Source: Trifolium pratense (lineage: Eukaryota; Streptophyta; Magnoliopsida; Fabales; Fabaceae). From it: a DNA stretch of 64,000 bases. Location: positions 25,457,362 through 25,521,361 of the forward strand of contig NC_060061.1 of assembly GCF_020283565.1 (NCBI RefSeq), given 5' to 3'. Positions 1 to 10,137 of the stretch are shown piece by piece (within the stretch, counting starts at the first letter, position 1; each line of letters opens with the position of its first letter). A program made the translations under genes and the position numbers. The notes beneath the pieces are model-generated. The model was given only the letters and a program-made list of their open reading frames with translations, did not search any database and had not been told where the DNA came from.

Positions 1-3000
1 TTGGTTCAACTGGATACTACATTCGGCAGGACAAACATGCAACTTAAATGAAACTTATCCTGAAAAAATTGATACAAAGATAAACCCTTTTTTTTAATCA
101 ACGCTTAAGTTGTAAATGAATTCATTTTAGGACGAATCATTTCAGAGAACCCAATTTAATTTTAATGGGAATAATTTTTTGCCACATTTTTTTTTGTCTT
201 AATTGAAGTGGTAATCCACTAAAATTAGACTCACTAGGACTTACGGGACTGTCACACTTTACTTACCTAGCAATCGAATTTTGGATTATCGGTCCTCTTT
301 CTCGGAGAACCAGAAAGTTAATACCAATTTTTTTTACTGTATCAAAAAAATCTAAAATGAAGGGATCAAATTTCGGGTATATCCATTTATTCACTTAAAA
401 AATGAAATTATAGACAAAAAAAAAATTAATAATAAACACTTTCTGATGTAACTAGCAAGGTGCTTTGAACAAAACGGGCAACATGCGGCCTTTGGTATAT
501 GCTGTGGGCGGCTGAAAACAAACAAACGGATATATAGGCCCATTGAGTTTTTTTCGTTGAAATTCTTCCACCACTCCCTCTACCCCCAAATCCTCTACAC
601 ACACACCCAAAAAAAAAATCAAACATTTTCCTTGCGCTCAAATTTTAAGATTGAAAGCATATTTTATTTATTTTGAATTCAAAAGTTTGAATGAGGAAAA
701 TTGTATTCCCAGGCTTGATATGGCATCTCCTCTACACACACACCCACCCAGAAGATGAAAGACTTTATCCTTAAAGGTGGCAAAACAAAAAAAAAAAGAC
801 ATCTTGAATTTCACCAAGACGAAGTTTTGACCATCTATTAGAGAAAATAGAATCATTGGTTCTATCAATGGAATCTCATTATACATAATGAATTGGTGTG
901 ATCTCTAGACTGCAAAAGAAATGCAACATATATAACTATAGCAAAAAGAAAAATGATAAAGTCAATACTATAACAAAATATTATTTCATATGTAAAATTT
1001 AATTATTCTCTACATTTTAGCTAATCTTTAACTAGGTTTGTAATATCATTTTAGATAATCTCAAAACTATTATTATTTTCAAAGTTTTCACAAACATCTC
1101 CAACCTTCGTATCATCTTCATCTTTCTCAAGATCTATAATCTTTTTATCATGTTGAAGTTTTACATCATGTCCAACTATCACACCACCATGAGCACAACA
1201 ACTGAGTTCATTATACCAAAGCATTCTATGAATGACAACATTAAATATAAATTAAATGTTTTTTTTTTAATCAATATAAATTAAATGTTTAATTACACAT
1301 TTTGTTCGTTACATTTATTTTAGGTTTCAATTTAGTGTTTTACGTTTAAAAAGTATCAATTTAGTCTTTTATGTTTCCACTATTTGCACTAGTTAGTCAT
1401 TTATGTCAGTTTTTCCACTAACATTGTTTGAACTATATATACACGTGTCCAAGTATCTATCCACATATGCAAACCGTCTACCACACATGGCAAAACTTAT
1501 GTAGTTAAGCCTAAATTAAAATATAGACAACTTTATCTGCATGAAATGATTGTTTATTCACATATTCAAGACAAATAAGTCACTCACTTTCTTCTGGTGC
1601 ACATCTTTTACTAGTAAAAGGAAGACTGAGTTGCTCATAAGCAAACATTGTGATGATGTGACATGCTTTAGAGAGCTTCTCATATCTATTTAAAATTTGT
1701 CCCACAATTTATTTTGTGTGTCCATTCATCCTCCAAAGTAATTATCCATATGTTACGATAATAATGACTCCCAATAATAATGAAAGAAAGAAAAGAAAAA
1801 AAGATCAAATTACAAAAGAACAATGAATAGATATATGTTCTTTCATATTTTACACTACCAAACATAAAATATAAATCATGCATGCATAAATATGATTTGC
1901 AATTTGCAAAATTTTACTTTAAATAAATAAACCAAATAAAAAACTTACTCCTCAAAAAAATTTCATGCTTGACAAAATAAATAAATAAATTTTATGAAAA
2001 AAAAATACTTTAGTTATATTGTTTATTAATTAATTACTATTGTGCTATTATTTTAAAAAAAAATTTAACTTTGTCACACCAACTTTTAAACTACCATTCT
2101 CGCATATTCCTTAACTCTTATTCTTTAACTATGACATATAAATTTATCATACAATCCTTTAATTCTTCATCTTTTTCCATCCCTAACCATTGTGTGTATA
2201 AATATATGATTTTGTGCACAAATGCTAAATGTTAATTTGTAGTGCAAATTTGAGTTTTCATCATCACTTTTCCCCAATCAACTATTGGATGGCAGCTCTT
2301 CAATAGGTTCTTCATCTCTTCACAATTTATTAGTTTATATATATAGCAACTTATTAATTATGTTACTCTTTCATATTGTGTGAAAATTTTAGACATCCTT
2401 ATTTTTATTGATATAATGTTTGTTTTCTAACTTTTTTCTTATTTTTTATTTTTTTATTTCTTAACGTAGATATGACAATTTTTTCATGTGAATTAGGATA
2501 AAAGAATAAAAGATGGACTTCTATTTTTGTCTTTGTTGCATTTTTGATGCTCAAGAAAGTCGATGAAAAGCGACAATTTATGTGAGTATATATCTTTGAG
2601 TGTATTTCCACTATGTTATGTTATTATTCATAATACCATTTTTTTTGGGTACATTTCATAATACCATATTTATATTATATGTACTAAATTTTTTTTTTTT
2701 TACAAACTAATTTTTTTTTTTTGTTATTCATCTGTAGTAAAGTATCAAACAAGTTTGAAGACAATTTTTACTTACTACCCTACAACAATATCACTTATTT
2801 TTTCAAGGAAAATCTCAATAAAATTATTAAAACAACAAAACCATCAGTTTAATTGTAACAAAAAAAACCATTTTAATTTTGATATTACATATTCTTTGTG
2901 ATAGAGCAGGTTATTCATTTATATTCAATTAAATTTGTCTTTTGAAGTAACCGTGAAAATAAAATCACAAATCCACCTTAATTCATTTGTAAATTAGTTA

Positions 3001-3249
3001 CAATAAGAAAAATGAATGTATGAGAAGATCAAGTTTATAACGATAATAAATCATTAAAATTTTTGTGGTAAAAATTACTCTATAAGTATAAATTAGTCGA
3101 CCAACTCTTAACATTTTATACTAATTATATATGTATTTCTTTTTATTTTGTGTGCTCATTCTCCATTGACCATTGTTAAATATAACGATTTATATAAAAA
3201 AGAATTAAGCAATTAAAAAAAGGTAAACTGGACAATAAACTAAAAAATC

Positions 3250-4182
3250 CTCACAAATAAAAGTTGAGATAAAATTTCACCAAGTAAAAGTTTGAGAGGA
3301 AAAAAGGTTAATATATCAACACAAAAATTGTATTATTGTTAAATATAAGTTATGTTTATTACATAGAGTAGAATAAGCGCATATGTTATTTGGTACATAC
3401 TTTCAAAGAATGTGATCAAATGATGAAAAAGGAAAAACTAATATTTATGAATCACATTATATTCTATAATTGAAACTTATTTCAATCTTTCTCACGATCA
3501 ATATTGTTAGCAAATCGCCTCTAACTCTTTTTGAAAAGAATAAGAAATACACCGTAGTAAAAAAGCAAAGCAACTTACGACTACTCCACTACGATCCATA
3601 AAAAGAAAATATGATGCATCTCTTCAAACTTAATTATGAGATATATTAGTTTTTCCTTTTATTTATTATTTTATATGAATACACTTAAATTTTTAATTTT
3701 ATTTTATACGATTACACTATTAGAATAAAATATGATACATCTCTTCAAACTTATGAGATATTATAAGGGACTCGCTAAAAATTATATTCATTGTGTCCTT
3801 AATCTACAATATAAAATCTCATTTTCCTAAACAACTTTCTTATTTTTAATATAACAGAATTACAACTAAATCATGTTACTATAATTTAAATATATATGTC
3901 ATTATACTTATCATAATTATTATTTTTCATTTGTAATAATATATTTTAAGTATGTTCTAATCAAACCTGAATGCATTCATTTTCAATTTCATTGGTAGTT
4001 AAAATAAACTCCACCAAGTGAAAGTTTGACGTAAAATTTTAAAAGAAGTCAATATATCAGCACAAGAATTTTATTTTCATAAAATATAAGAAAACATAAA
4101 TTGGATGGAAGATAATAAGTCGTTTTGCTATTTTATACATAATTTCATGGAATATAAGCAAAAGATGAAAACGACAAAACTA

Positions 4183-4224
<42 letters not shown>

Positions 4225-4742
4225 CACATTCTATAAGTTGAGTTTGGTTTTTTCTTTCTCATAAACAATATTTTTAGCAAGGATGACTTCTGCTATAATT
4301 CTTATTGAAAAGAGAATAAAAAATATACCAAAATAAAAAAACAAAACAACTTGCGAGTGCACTAATGAGACCCATAAAAAAATTAAATTAAAATTACACA
4401 ATTAAGATACAATATAATACATTTTTTCACACTTATAAATAATATAAGAGATCATTTTTTTTTGACGGAATATTATAAGAGATCATTAAAAACTATATTA
4501 ATTGTTTTTAAAATATACTTTTGAGCAAATATATATATAAAAATAAAAAATCAATTATATAAACCAATACAAAATTTCATATTTCTAAATAACCCTCTTA
4601 TTTTTAATATAAATTAATATTAAACCTATCTATTTCACTATATTTTAAAATATTATCAATCATTTAATTATATATAATGATTACTTATCATAATTATTAT
4701 TTTTCATTTACGAAAATATTTTAAATGTGTATTTTAATCGAG
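3250..4742. repeat. diverged direct repeat, about 750-bp period
   Basis: The blocks around 3250-3990 and 4005-4742 share ordered landmarks: a caccaagt(a/g)aaagtttga motif, 'caatatatcagcacaa'-like text, a 'gaatcacatt' landmark, 'tttctcacgatcaatattg' versus a similar string, then gag/agaataa-rich sequence and 'cataaaaa'. Identity is low and broken by indels. This could be an ancient tandem duplication inside or next to a Helitron. The boundaries are approximate. Confidence 0.4.
4195..4222. repeat. (AT)n microsatellite
   Basis: About 14 uninterrupted AT dinucleotides, inside the second copy of the diverged direct repeat. Confidence 0.9.
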
Positions 4743-4770
4743 CCCGTGCAACGCACGGGTTTATTTCTAG
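4743..4770 (+). mobile_element. Helitron-like 3' terminus (hairpin plus CTAG)
   Basis: A 7-bp stem hairpin, CCCGTGC-AAC-GCACGGG, is followed seven bases later by CTAG and a flanking T. Plant Helitrons characteristically end with a GC-rich hairpin a few bases before CTRR and insert between A and T. No 5' TC end and no RepHel coding sequence was found, so this is probably a non-autonomous or decayed copy whose left end is unknown. Confidence 0.55.
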
Positions 4771-4874
4771 TTATTATAACAAGATAATTACTCCATGTGA
4801 CCCCTTTAAACTTTAGATGTTCGTCAATCTACCATGTTTTTGTAATTAGCTTCTTTTTCAAGTAGCGAGAGATG

Positions 4875-5062
4875 TCAGTCATCAATGGTTGGATTTGAGA
4901 TTGCAATGCTTATTGTTGACACATTTGTGACATCTTTAGCAACTATATTTTGTGTTGTTTGCACATTATATTTTTTCGCATCAAGACCCAATGACTTATC
5001 TTTGCATGTATTATTATTATTGCCACAAAAAGCTGAATACATAAGAGGTCCTTTATAAGAGT
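4875..5062 (-). other. possible last-exon fragment split by the retrotransposon
   Basis: On the minus strand, an open frame enters from the right across the insertion site and ends at a TGA at 4875-4877. It gives about 60 residues, including the stretch GPLMYSAFCGNNNNTCKD. Outside the retrotransposon (after 13216) the same frame continues only 10-20 bases before a stop, next to possible AG acceptors. The protein was not recognised. It may be a chance ORF. Confidence 0.2.
5058..5062. repeat. target-site duplication agagt (left)
   Basis: The 5-bp sequence agagt directly precedes the terminal TG of the left LTR and recurs at 13217-13221 directly after the terminal CA of the right LTR. Five bases is the usual Ty1/copia target duplication. 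Confidence 0.95.
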
Positions 5063-6050
5063 TGTTGGTGTTTTGATTGGCTACATTTTTGCAAAAGCCA
5101 ACCAGCCAGATGCTGGACTGAGGTGCTGTAGCATTATAGTACAGCATACTGATACTCTGTTTTCGTGCAGAATTTTTATTTCAAATCTGAGTCAAGATTT
5201 GCTTCAATTATATATTCAGGCACGTGCGTCTGGGCAAAACGAGCCTTGCTCAGCAAGTTTTATTGAAGTCGGCTGAAGGAATGTTATTTAAAACAAAAAT
5301 ATAATTATATTATATTTTTGGCGTTTTTTTTGTTTGGTACAACATGAAACAAACAAATTATATTTTTGAAATTAATTTAGGGTTGGGTCGAAATTTCTAC
5401 AGCTGTACATGTCTGAAGACCTAACTTGGACATCAAGACAATTGAAGACTATAAATATGTGAAGCCTCAAGCCTTTACAACTCATGTATTCTAAACCGTG
5501 TTCTTTACAAAGTGTGAGTTTTTAGGGTTTAGAGTTTGTGTCTTTTGTCAGCCTTTCTTGTGTCAATTTGATGCAAGTTTAGGACTGTGTTTTGGTTGTT
5601 AATCGTAAGCTACTCCTAAGCTTTGAAGCACGGAGTTAGTGTGTGTGATTCACTCATAAGCTTTTAAGCAAGAGTGTGGTCTAGTTTCTAGGAGAGTGTC
5701 TCCATCTTGATTATTATTATTGACAGCAACATGGTACGTGTTGTTAGAGGGAATTTGGGACGGGGTCTCATTATCTAAGAGGTTCTTAGGCAGATTGCAC
5801 GGGTAGTGTCTAGGCGATAAGTCAAGTACCGGGTGTTGGTCGAGGGCTTTGAACTAGAGCTATTATAGTGGATTCATTCCTGGATTGGTATCCCCCAGAG
5901 TAGGTGACGTTGCACTGAACTGGGTTAACAAACGATCTGTGTTATTTATTATTCTGTCGTTTATTGCTTTATTTTATTCAGCGTCTGTCTTGCTGCAACA
6001 TATGCTATAGCATCTTGTGCAGCATTGTGTTCACTGCGTGCCAGATTTCA
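5063..6050 (+). repeat. 5' LTR of Sirevirus 1
   Basis: 988 bp from TGTTGGTG to GATTTCA. It contains a TATA-like box at 5450-5457 and is followed by the primer-binding site. It matches 12228-13216 apart from one substitution and one 1-bp indel. Confidence 0.97.
5450..5457 (+). promoter_or_regulatory. LTR TATA box
   Basis: TATAAATA inside the 5' LTR, about 600 bp before the LTR end, with no competing TATA nearby. It probably sets the U3/R boundary some 30 bp downstream. Inferred from sequence only. Confidence 0.5.
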
Positions 6051-6052
6051 AT

Positions 6053-6064
6053 TGGCATCAGAGC
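6053..6064 (+). promoter_or_regulatory. primer-binding site (initiator Met tRNA)
   Basis: TGGCATCAGAGC begins two bases after the LTR end. It differs at one base from TGGTATCAGAGC, the complement of the plant initiator Met tRNA 3' end used by most Ty1/copia elements. The second Sirevirus in this window carries the same variant. Confidence 0.92.
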
Positions 6065-6102
6065 AGGCACCCTTTCTGGTTATAGGGTGAGCTCCAGGGA
6101 GA

Positions 6103-9100
6103 ATGTCTGGCAATATGGACAAAGAAGGAGGGCTTGTAAGCAGACCACCGCTTCTCGTTGGTGTCTCCAACTATGATTATTGGAAATCGCGCATGATTGC
6201 TTTCCTAAAATCTATGGATAGCAAAACTTGGAAAGCTGTTCTGAAAGGATGGGACCCCCCTGTGGTCATGGACAAAGATGGAAAGCCAACACTTAAACTA
6301 AAAGCTGAGGAGGACTGGTCTAAAGAAGAAGATGAGCTTGCTTTGGGAAACTCAAAAGCATTATATGCATTATACAATGGGGTAGACAAACACATCTTCA
6401 AGCTGATCAAAAAATGTGTCTCAGCAAAGGAAGCTTGGAAGATTCTTGAAACTGTTCATGAAGGTACTCCTCAGGTAAAGATGTCTAAATTACAGATCCT
6501 TACTACTCAGTTTGAAAATTTACGTATGAAGGATGAGGAAACAATCCAAGATTTTCATATGACTATTCTAGATTATGATAATCAATTTGATTCTTTAGGG
6601 GAGAAAATTCCCGAAGAAAAGTTAGTAAGAAAAATGCTCAGATCTCTTCCAAAGAAATTTGATATGAAAGTCACAGCTATGGAAGAAGCCAAAAACATAT
6701 CTCAGATGAAGCTGGATGAACTGGTTGGATCACTCCAAACTTATGAAAGTGCGGCAAATGGAAGAAGTGAAAAGAAAAATAAGAGCATTGCTTTTTCATC
6801 CAAAAATGAGGAAGAAGATCTGGAGGAGGATGAAGAATCTAATGAAAGTATCTATGAAGCTATGGAGTTGCTGGGAAAACAGTTCAACAAAGTTCTAAAA
6901 CAAATGGACAAAAGACCCAGACCAAATTCTAAGAATGATGCTCCAGGCACTATGCGCAGCATTGTGAATCAAGGAAAACCTAAGAGTGATGAAAAGTCAA
7001 GCTTAAACAAGAATATTCAATGTCATGAATGCGAGGGATATGGTCACATCAGACCTGAATGTCCAACATATCAGAAAAGAACGAAGAAAGGACTAACTGT
7101 CAGTTGGTCTGATGATGATGACTCAGAAGATGATACAGCATCTGTGACTGCCAAACATATCTCAGTCTTAACAGGTACTATTACATCTGATACAGAATCT
7201 TGTGATGGAGAGGTAACCTACGAAGAACTTGCTGATTCTTACAGAGAACTCTGCCTCAAGAGTGGAGAAATATGCAGAGTCATTGAGAAACAAAAGGTAA
7301 CCATCAATCAATTGAAGGCAGAAAAATTTGAAAATATTTCAAAGATGGATGAGCTCCAGAAGAAGGTAAATTATCTATCCTCTGATCTTGATGAAGCTAA
7401 GGAAGTCATTGAAAAATTAAATGCTGACATTTGGCGTTTGAGAAAATTCTCTGACATGCTGTATAAAGATGATGATCATCTTGATAAACTTCATAAAGCT
7501 GATGGTCAACTAGAAGAAATCTTAGAGAAAAATGTTCTAAAGCCTAAAAATATTGGGCTTAGTTATGAGAATGTCAACAAACACAAAGGTTACAGCTCAG
7601 ATCTCATGTACATGCATCCAAAAGAAACTCATAAGCGAAAGATGCCTCAACAGATGCTACAGCATCATAACCAGCATCCCTTGTCAAGGAACAAAAGAAA
7701 ACATCACTCTTGGATATGTCACTACTGTGGCAGAAAAGGGCATATAAGACCTTTTTGTTACAAATTGTTTGGATACCCTAACAGGCATCATCAGCCTAAA
7801 CCAGTTTCCACAACTGTCTCCACTCAACAAGAATGGAAACCTAAAGGTAAGAATGTGAAGACCAGTGATGATACTCAACTTGAGAAGAAGATTACTGCTC
7901 TGGTTGCTCACACATCACTTAGAGCTTCATCAAGGGAAGACTGGTATTTCGATAGTGGTTGTTCAAGACACATGACCGGAATTGGAAAATTTCTTGTTGA
8001 TTTAAAGTCTTACTCAACTAGTTTTGTAACTTGTGGTAATGGTACTAAAGGAGAAATTGTTGGTATAGGGGAGCTCAACAGTAATAGCTTGCCTAAACTA
8101 AGCAATGTGTTGTTAGTAAAAGGATTGACTGCAAATTTAATAAGCATCAGTCAATTATGCGAACAAGGGATGAAGGTAAACTTCACCAAGTCTGAATGTT
8201 TGGTTACAAATGATGAGGGTGAAATTTTGATGAGGGGCGTCAGATCAAAAGACAACTGCTACTTATGGATTCCCCAAGAAGAGGCAAATGTGTCGACATG
8301 CTTAATCACGAAAAAAGATGAAATAAAATTGTGGCACCAAAAACTTGGTCATCTCAACCTAAGAAGCATGAAGAAAGCTATACCTGAAGAACCCATCAAG
8401 GGCTTGCCAAATCTCAAGATCGAAGAAGGAAGCATTTGTGGTGAATGTCAAATTGGAAAACAAACCAAGAAGCCACATCCAAAGCTGCAGCATCTTACCA
8501 CTACCAGAGTTCTTGAGCTTCTACACATGGATTTGATGGAACCTATGCAAACTGAAAGCTTAGGAGGAAAAAGGTATGCCTATGTTGTTGTAAATGATTT
8601 CTCTAGATATACCTGGATAAATTTTATTGGAAAGAAATCAGAGACCTTTGACGTATTCAAAGATCTATGTATTCTACTTCAAAGAGAGAAAAACAATGTT
8701 GTGTTAAGGATCAGAAGTGATCATGGAAAGGAGTTTGAAAACTCCAGATTCTCTGACTTTTGTGCCTCTGAAGGCATCATCCATGAATTTTCATCTCTCA
8801 TTACACCACAACAAAATGGTGTAGTAGAAAGAAAGAATAGAATTATACAAGAGTCTACAAGAGTAATGTTACATGCAAAGAAACTCTCTCATGGTTTTTG
8901 GGCAGAAGCTATGAACACTACTTGTCATATTCATAATCGTGTCACCTTGAGATCTGGAACTACATCTACTCTGTATGAATTGTGGAAAGGTAGAAAACCT
9001 ACTGTTAAGTACTTTCATGTGTTTGGAAGTAAATGTTATATCTTGTCTGATAGAGAACCAAGAACTAAAATGGATCCTAAAAGTGATGAAGGCATATTCT

Positions 9101-10089
9101 TGGGATACTCAACAAATAGCAGAGCCTACAGAGTATATAACTACAGAACCAAAACCATGATGGAATCTATAAATGTAGTAATAGATGATATTTCAAGTGA
9201 AGTTGTGAAAGATGATACAGAAGATGCTACAGCATCTATCCTAGGTAGTATAGATTCTGAAACTATTGAGGAATTCAAGAATGATACAGAGATTACTACA
9301 CTTGAACCAATCTTTGCTACTTCAAAGAAAGGGTCATCCATTCGTACTCAAAAGAATCATCCTACAGATCTGATTATTGGTAATCCTAATCATGGAATTA
9401 CTACTAGAAGGACACTTGACTTAGTTCCTAATGCTTGTTTTGTTTCTATGTTTGAACCCAAAAAAGTGATGGAAGCCCTCACTGATGAGTTTTGGATAAA
9501 TGCTATGCAAGAAGAGCTAAATCAGTTCAAGAAGAATGAAGTTTGGGACTTAGTTCCTAGACCAGAAAATACTAATGTGATTGGTACCAAGTGGGTCTAC
9601 AAGAACAAGTCTATGCTAGAGGGGTATTGTGATGCTGATTGGGCAGGTTGTGCAGATGATAGAAAAGGCACCTCAGGAGCTTGTTTCTTTTTAGGCAACA
9701 ATCTTATATCTTGGTTCAGCAAGAAACAAAATTGTGTATCTTTATCTACAGCTGAATCAGAGTACATAGCTGCTGGTAGTAGCTGCTCCCAGCTATTATG
9801 GATGAAACAAATGTTGCTGGAGTACAATGTAGTACAAGATGCTATGGCATTGTACTGTGATAACCTTAGTGCAATCAATATTTCAAAGAATCCTATCCAA
9901 CATAGTAGGACGAAGCATATTGATATTAGGCACCACTTTATTAGAGACCTAGTTGAAGAAGGTATTGTGACTCTTGAGCATATTTCAACTGAAGAACAAT
10001 TGGCTGATATTTTTACTAAGGCTCTAGATGCGGTCCAATTTGAAAAATTGCGAGGCAAACTTGGGATTTGCCTATCTGAAGAGTTATAG
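6103..10089 (+). CDS. gag-pol polyprotein, reverse transcriptase core deleted in frame
   Basis: 1328 aa; the ATG lies 39 bases after the primer site. Order: GAG/UBN2 domain (about 1-230), CCHC knuckle at about 307 (CHECEGYGHIRPEC), coiled-coil-like acidic stretch (about 390-490), second knuckle at about 539 (CHYCGRKGHIRPFC), protease with DSG at 617-619, GAG pre-integrase, and integrase with catalytic D810, D873 and E909 (35 residues between the last two). The RT begins normally (WVYKNK), then at about residue 1169 (nt 9609-9612) jumps to LEGYCDADWAG, the start of RNase H. Against the second element about 300 aa (0.9 kb) are absent, including the YVDD site. The frame is kept and RNase H runs to the end. 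The stop is TAG followed by CAA TTA. Confidence 0.93.
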   Translation: MSGNMDKEGGLVSRPPLLVGVSNYDYWKSRMIAFLKSMDSKTWKAVLKGWDPPVVMDKDGKPTLKLKAEEDWSKEEDELALGNSKALYALYNGVDKHIFKLIKKCVSAKEAWKILETVHEGTPQVKMSKLQILTTQFENLRMKDEETIQDFHMTILDYDNQFDSLGEKIPEEKLVRKMLRSLPKKFDMKVTAMEEAKNISQMKLDELVGSLQTYESAANGRSEKKNKSIAFSSKNEEEDLEEDEESNESIYEAMELLGKQFNKVLKQMDKRPRPNSKNDAPGTMRSIVNQGKPKSDEKSSLNKNIQCHECEGYGHIRPECPTYQKRTKKGLTVSWSDDDDSEDDTASVTAKHISVLTGTITSDTESCDGEVTYEELADSYRELCLKSGEICRVIEKQKVTINQLKAEKFENISKMDELQKKVNYLSSDLDEAKEVIEKLNADIWRLRKFSDMLYKDDDHLDKLHKADGQLEEILEKNVLKPKNIGLSYENVNKHKGYSSDLMYMHPKETHKRKMPQQMLQHHNQHPLSRNKRKHHSWICHYCGRKGHIRPFCYKLFGYPNRHHQPKPVSTTVSTQQEWKPKGKNVKTSDDTQLEKKITALVAHTSLRASSREDWYFDSGCSRHMTGIGKFLVDLKSYSTSFVTCGNGTKGEIVGIGELNSNSLPKLSNVLLVKGLTANLISISQLCEQGMKVNFTKSECLVTNDEGEILMRGVRSKDNCYLWIPQEEANVSTCLITKKDEIKLWHQKLGHLNLRSMKKAIPEEPIKGLPNLKIEEGSICGECQIGKQTKKPHPKLQHLTTTRVLELLHMDLMEPMQTESLGGKRYAYVVVNDFSRYTWINFIGKKSETFDVFKDLCILLQREKNNVVLRIRSDHGKEFENSRFSDFCASEGIIHEFSSLITPQQNGVVERKNRIIQESTRVMLHAKKLSHGFWAEAMNTTCHIHNRVTLRSGTTSTLYELWKGRKPTVKYFHVFGSKCYILSDREPRTKMDPKSDEGIFLGYSTNSRAYRVYNYRTKTMMESINVVIDDISSEVVKDDTEDATASILGSIDSETIEEFKNDTEITTLEPIFATSKKGSSIRTQKNHPTDLIIGNPNHGITTRRTLDLVPNACFVSMFEPKKVMEALTDEFWINAMQEELNQFKKNEVWDLVPRPENTNVIGTKWVYKNKSMLEGYCDADWAGCADDRKGTSGACFFLGNNLISWFSKKQNCVSLSTAESEYIAAGSSCSQLLWMKQMLLEYNVVQDAMALYCDNLSAINISKNPIQHSRTKHIDIRHHFIRDLVEEGIVTLEHISTEEQLADIFTKALDAVQFEKLRGKLGICLSEEL

Positions 10090-10107
10090 CAATTATTGCA
10101 AGTGTGA
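10087..10107 (+). promoter_or_regulatory. possible leaky stop between pol and env-like frame
   Basis: The pol stop is TAG CAA TTA, the TMV-type readthrough context (UAG CAR YYA). The env-like ORF starting at 10138 is in exactly the same frame (offset 4035 nt, divisible by three). A second in-frame stop, TGA at 10105-10107, would block simple readthrough in this copy. Stop-codon suppression to make the env-like protein is known for the soybean Sirevirus SIRE1; its use here is inference. Confidence 0.55.
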
Positions 10108-10137
10108 CGTGCAGTTTTCTCTTCAACTTATTTAGTA

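Larger units (their letters stand above)
1..4742. other. AT-rich intergenic DNA, no supported gene
   Basis: Long A/T runs and no ORF resembling a known protein. Short minus-strand open stretches near 1590-1690 and 1085-1240 look faintly exon-like but were not recognised. A diverged direct repeat lies at its right end and a Helitron-like terminus closes it. No promoter or RNA gene was seen. Confidence 0.6.

Noticed and set aside
1061..1700. minus-strand exon-like stretches (for example YEKLSKACHIITMFAYEQLSLPF near 1590-1690)
   Set aside because: Short, not recognised, with no consistent splice chain connecting them; may be gene relics but not supportable.
4875..5147. 90-aa minus-strand ORF and its near copy at 12034-12312
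   Set aside because: Both start inside the LTRs (the first 25-30 residues are identical LTR sequence), so they are LTR shadows. Only the part outside the LTR at 4875-5062 was kept as a weak candidate.
9597..10058. 153-aa minus-strand ORF
   Set aside because: Antisense of the RNase H region of the gag-pol ORF; no independent support.
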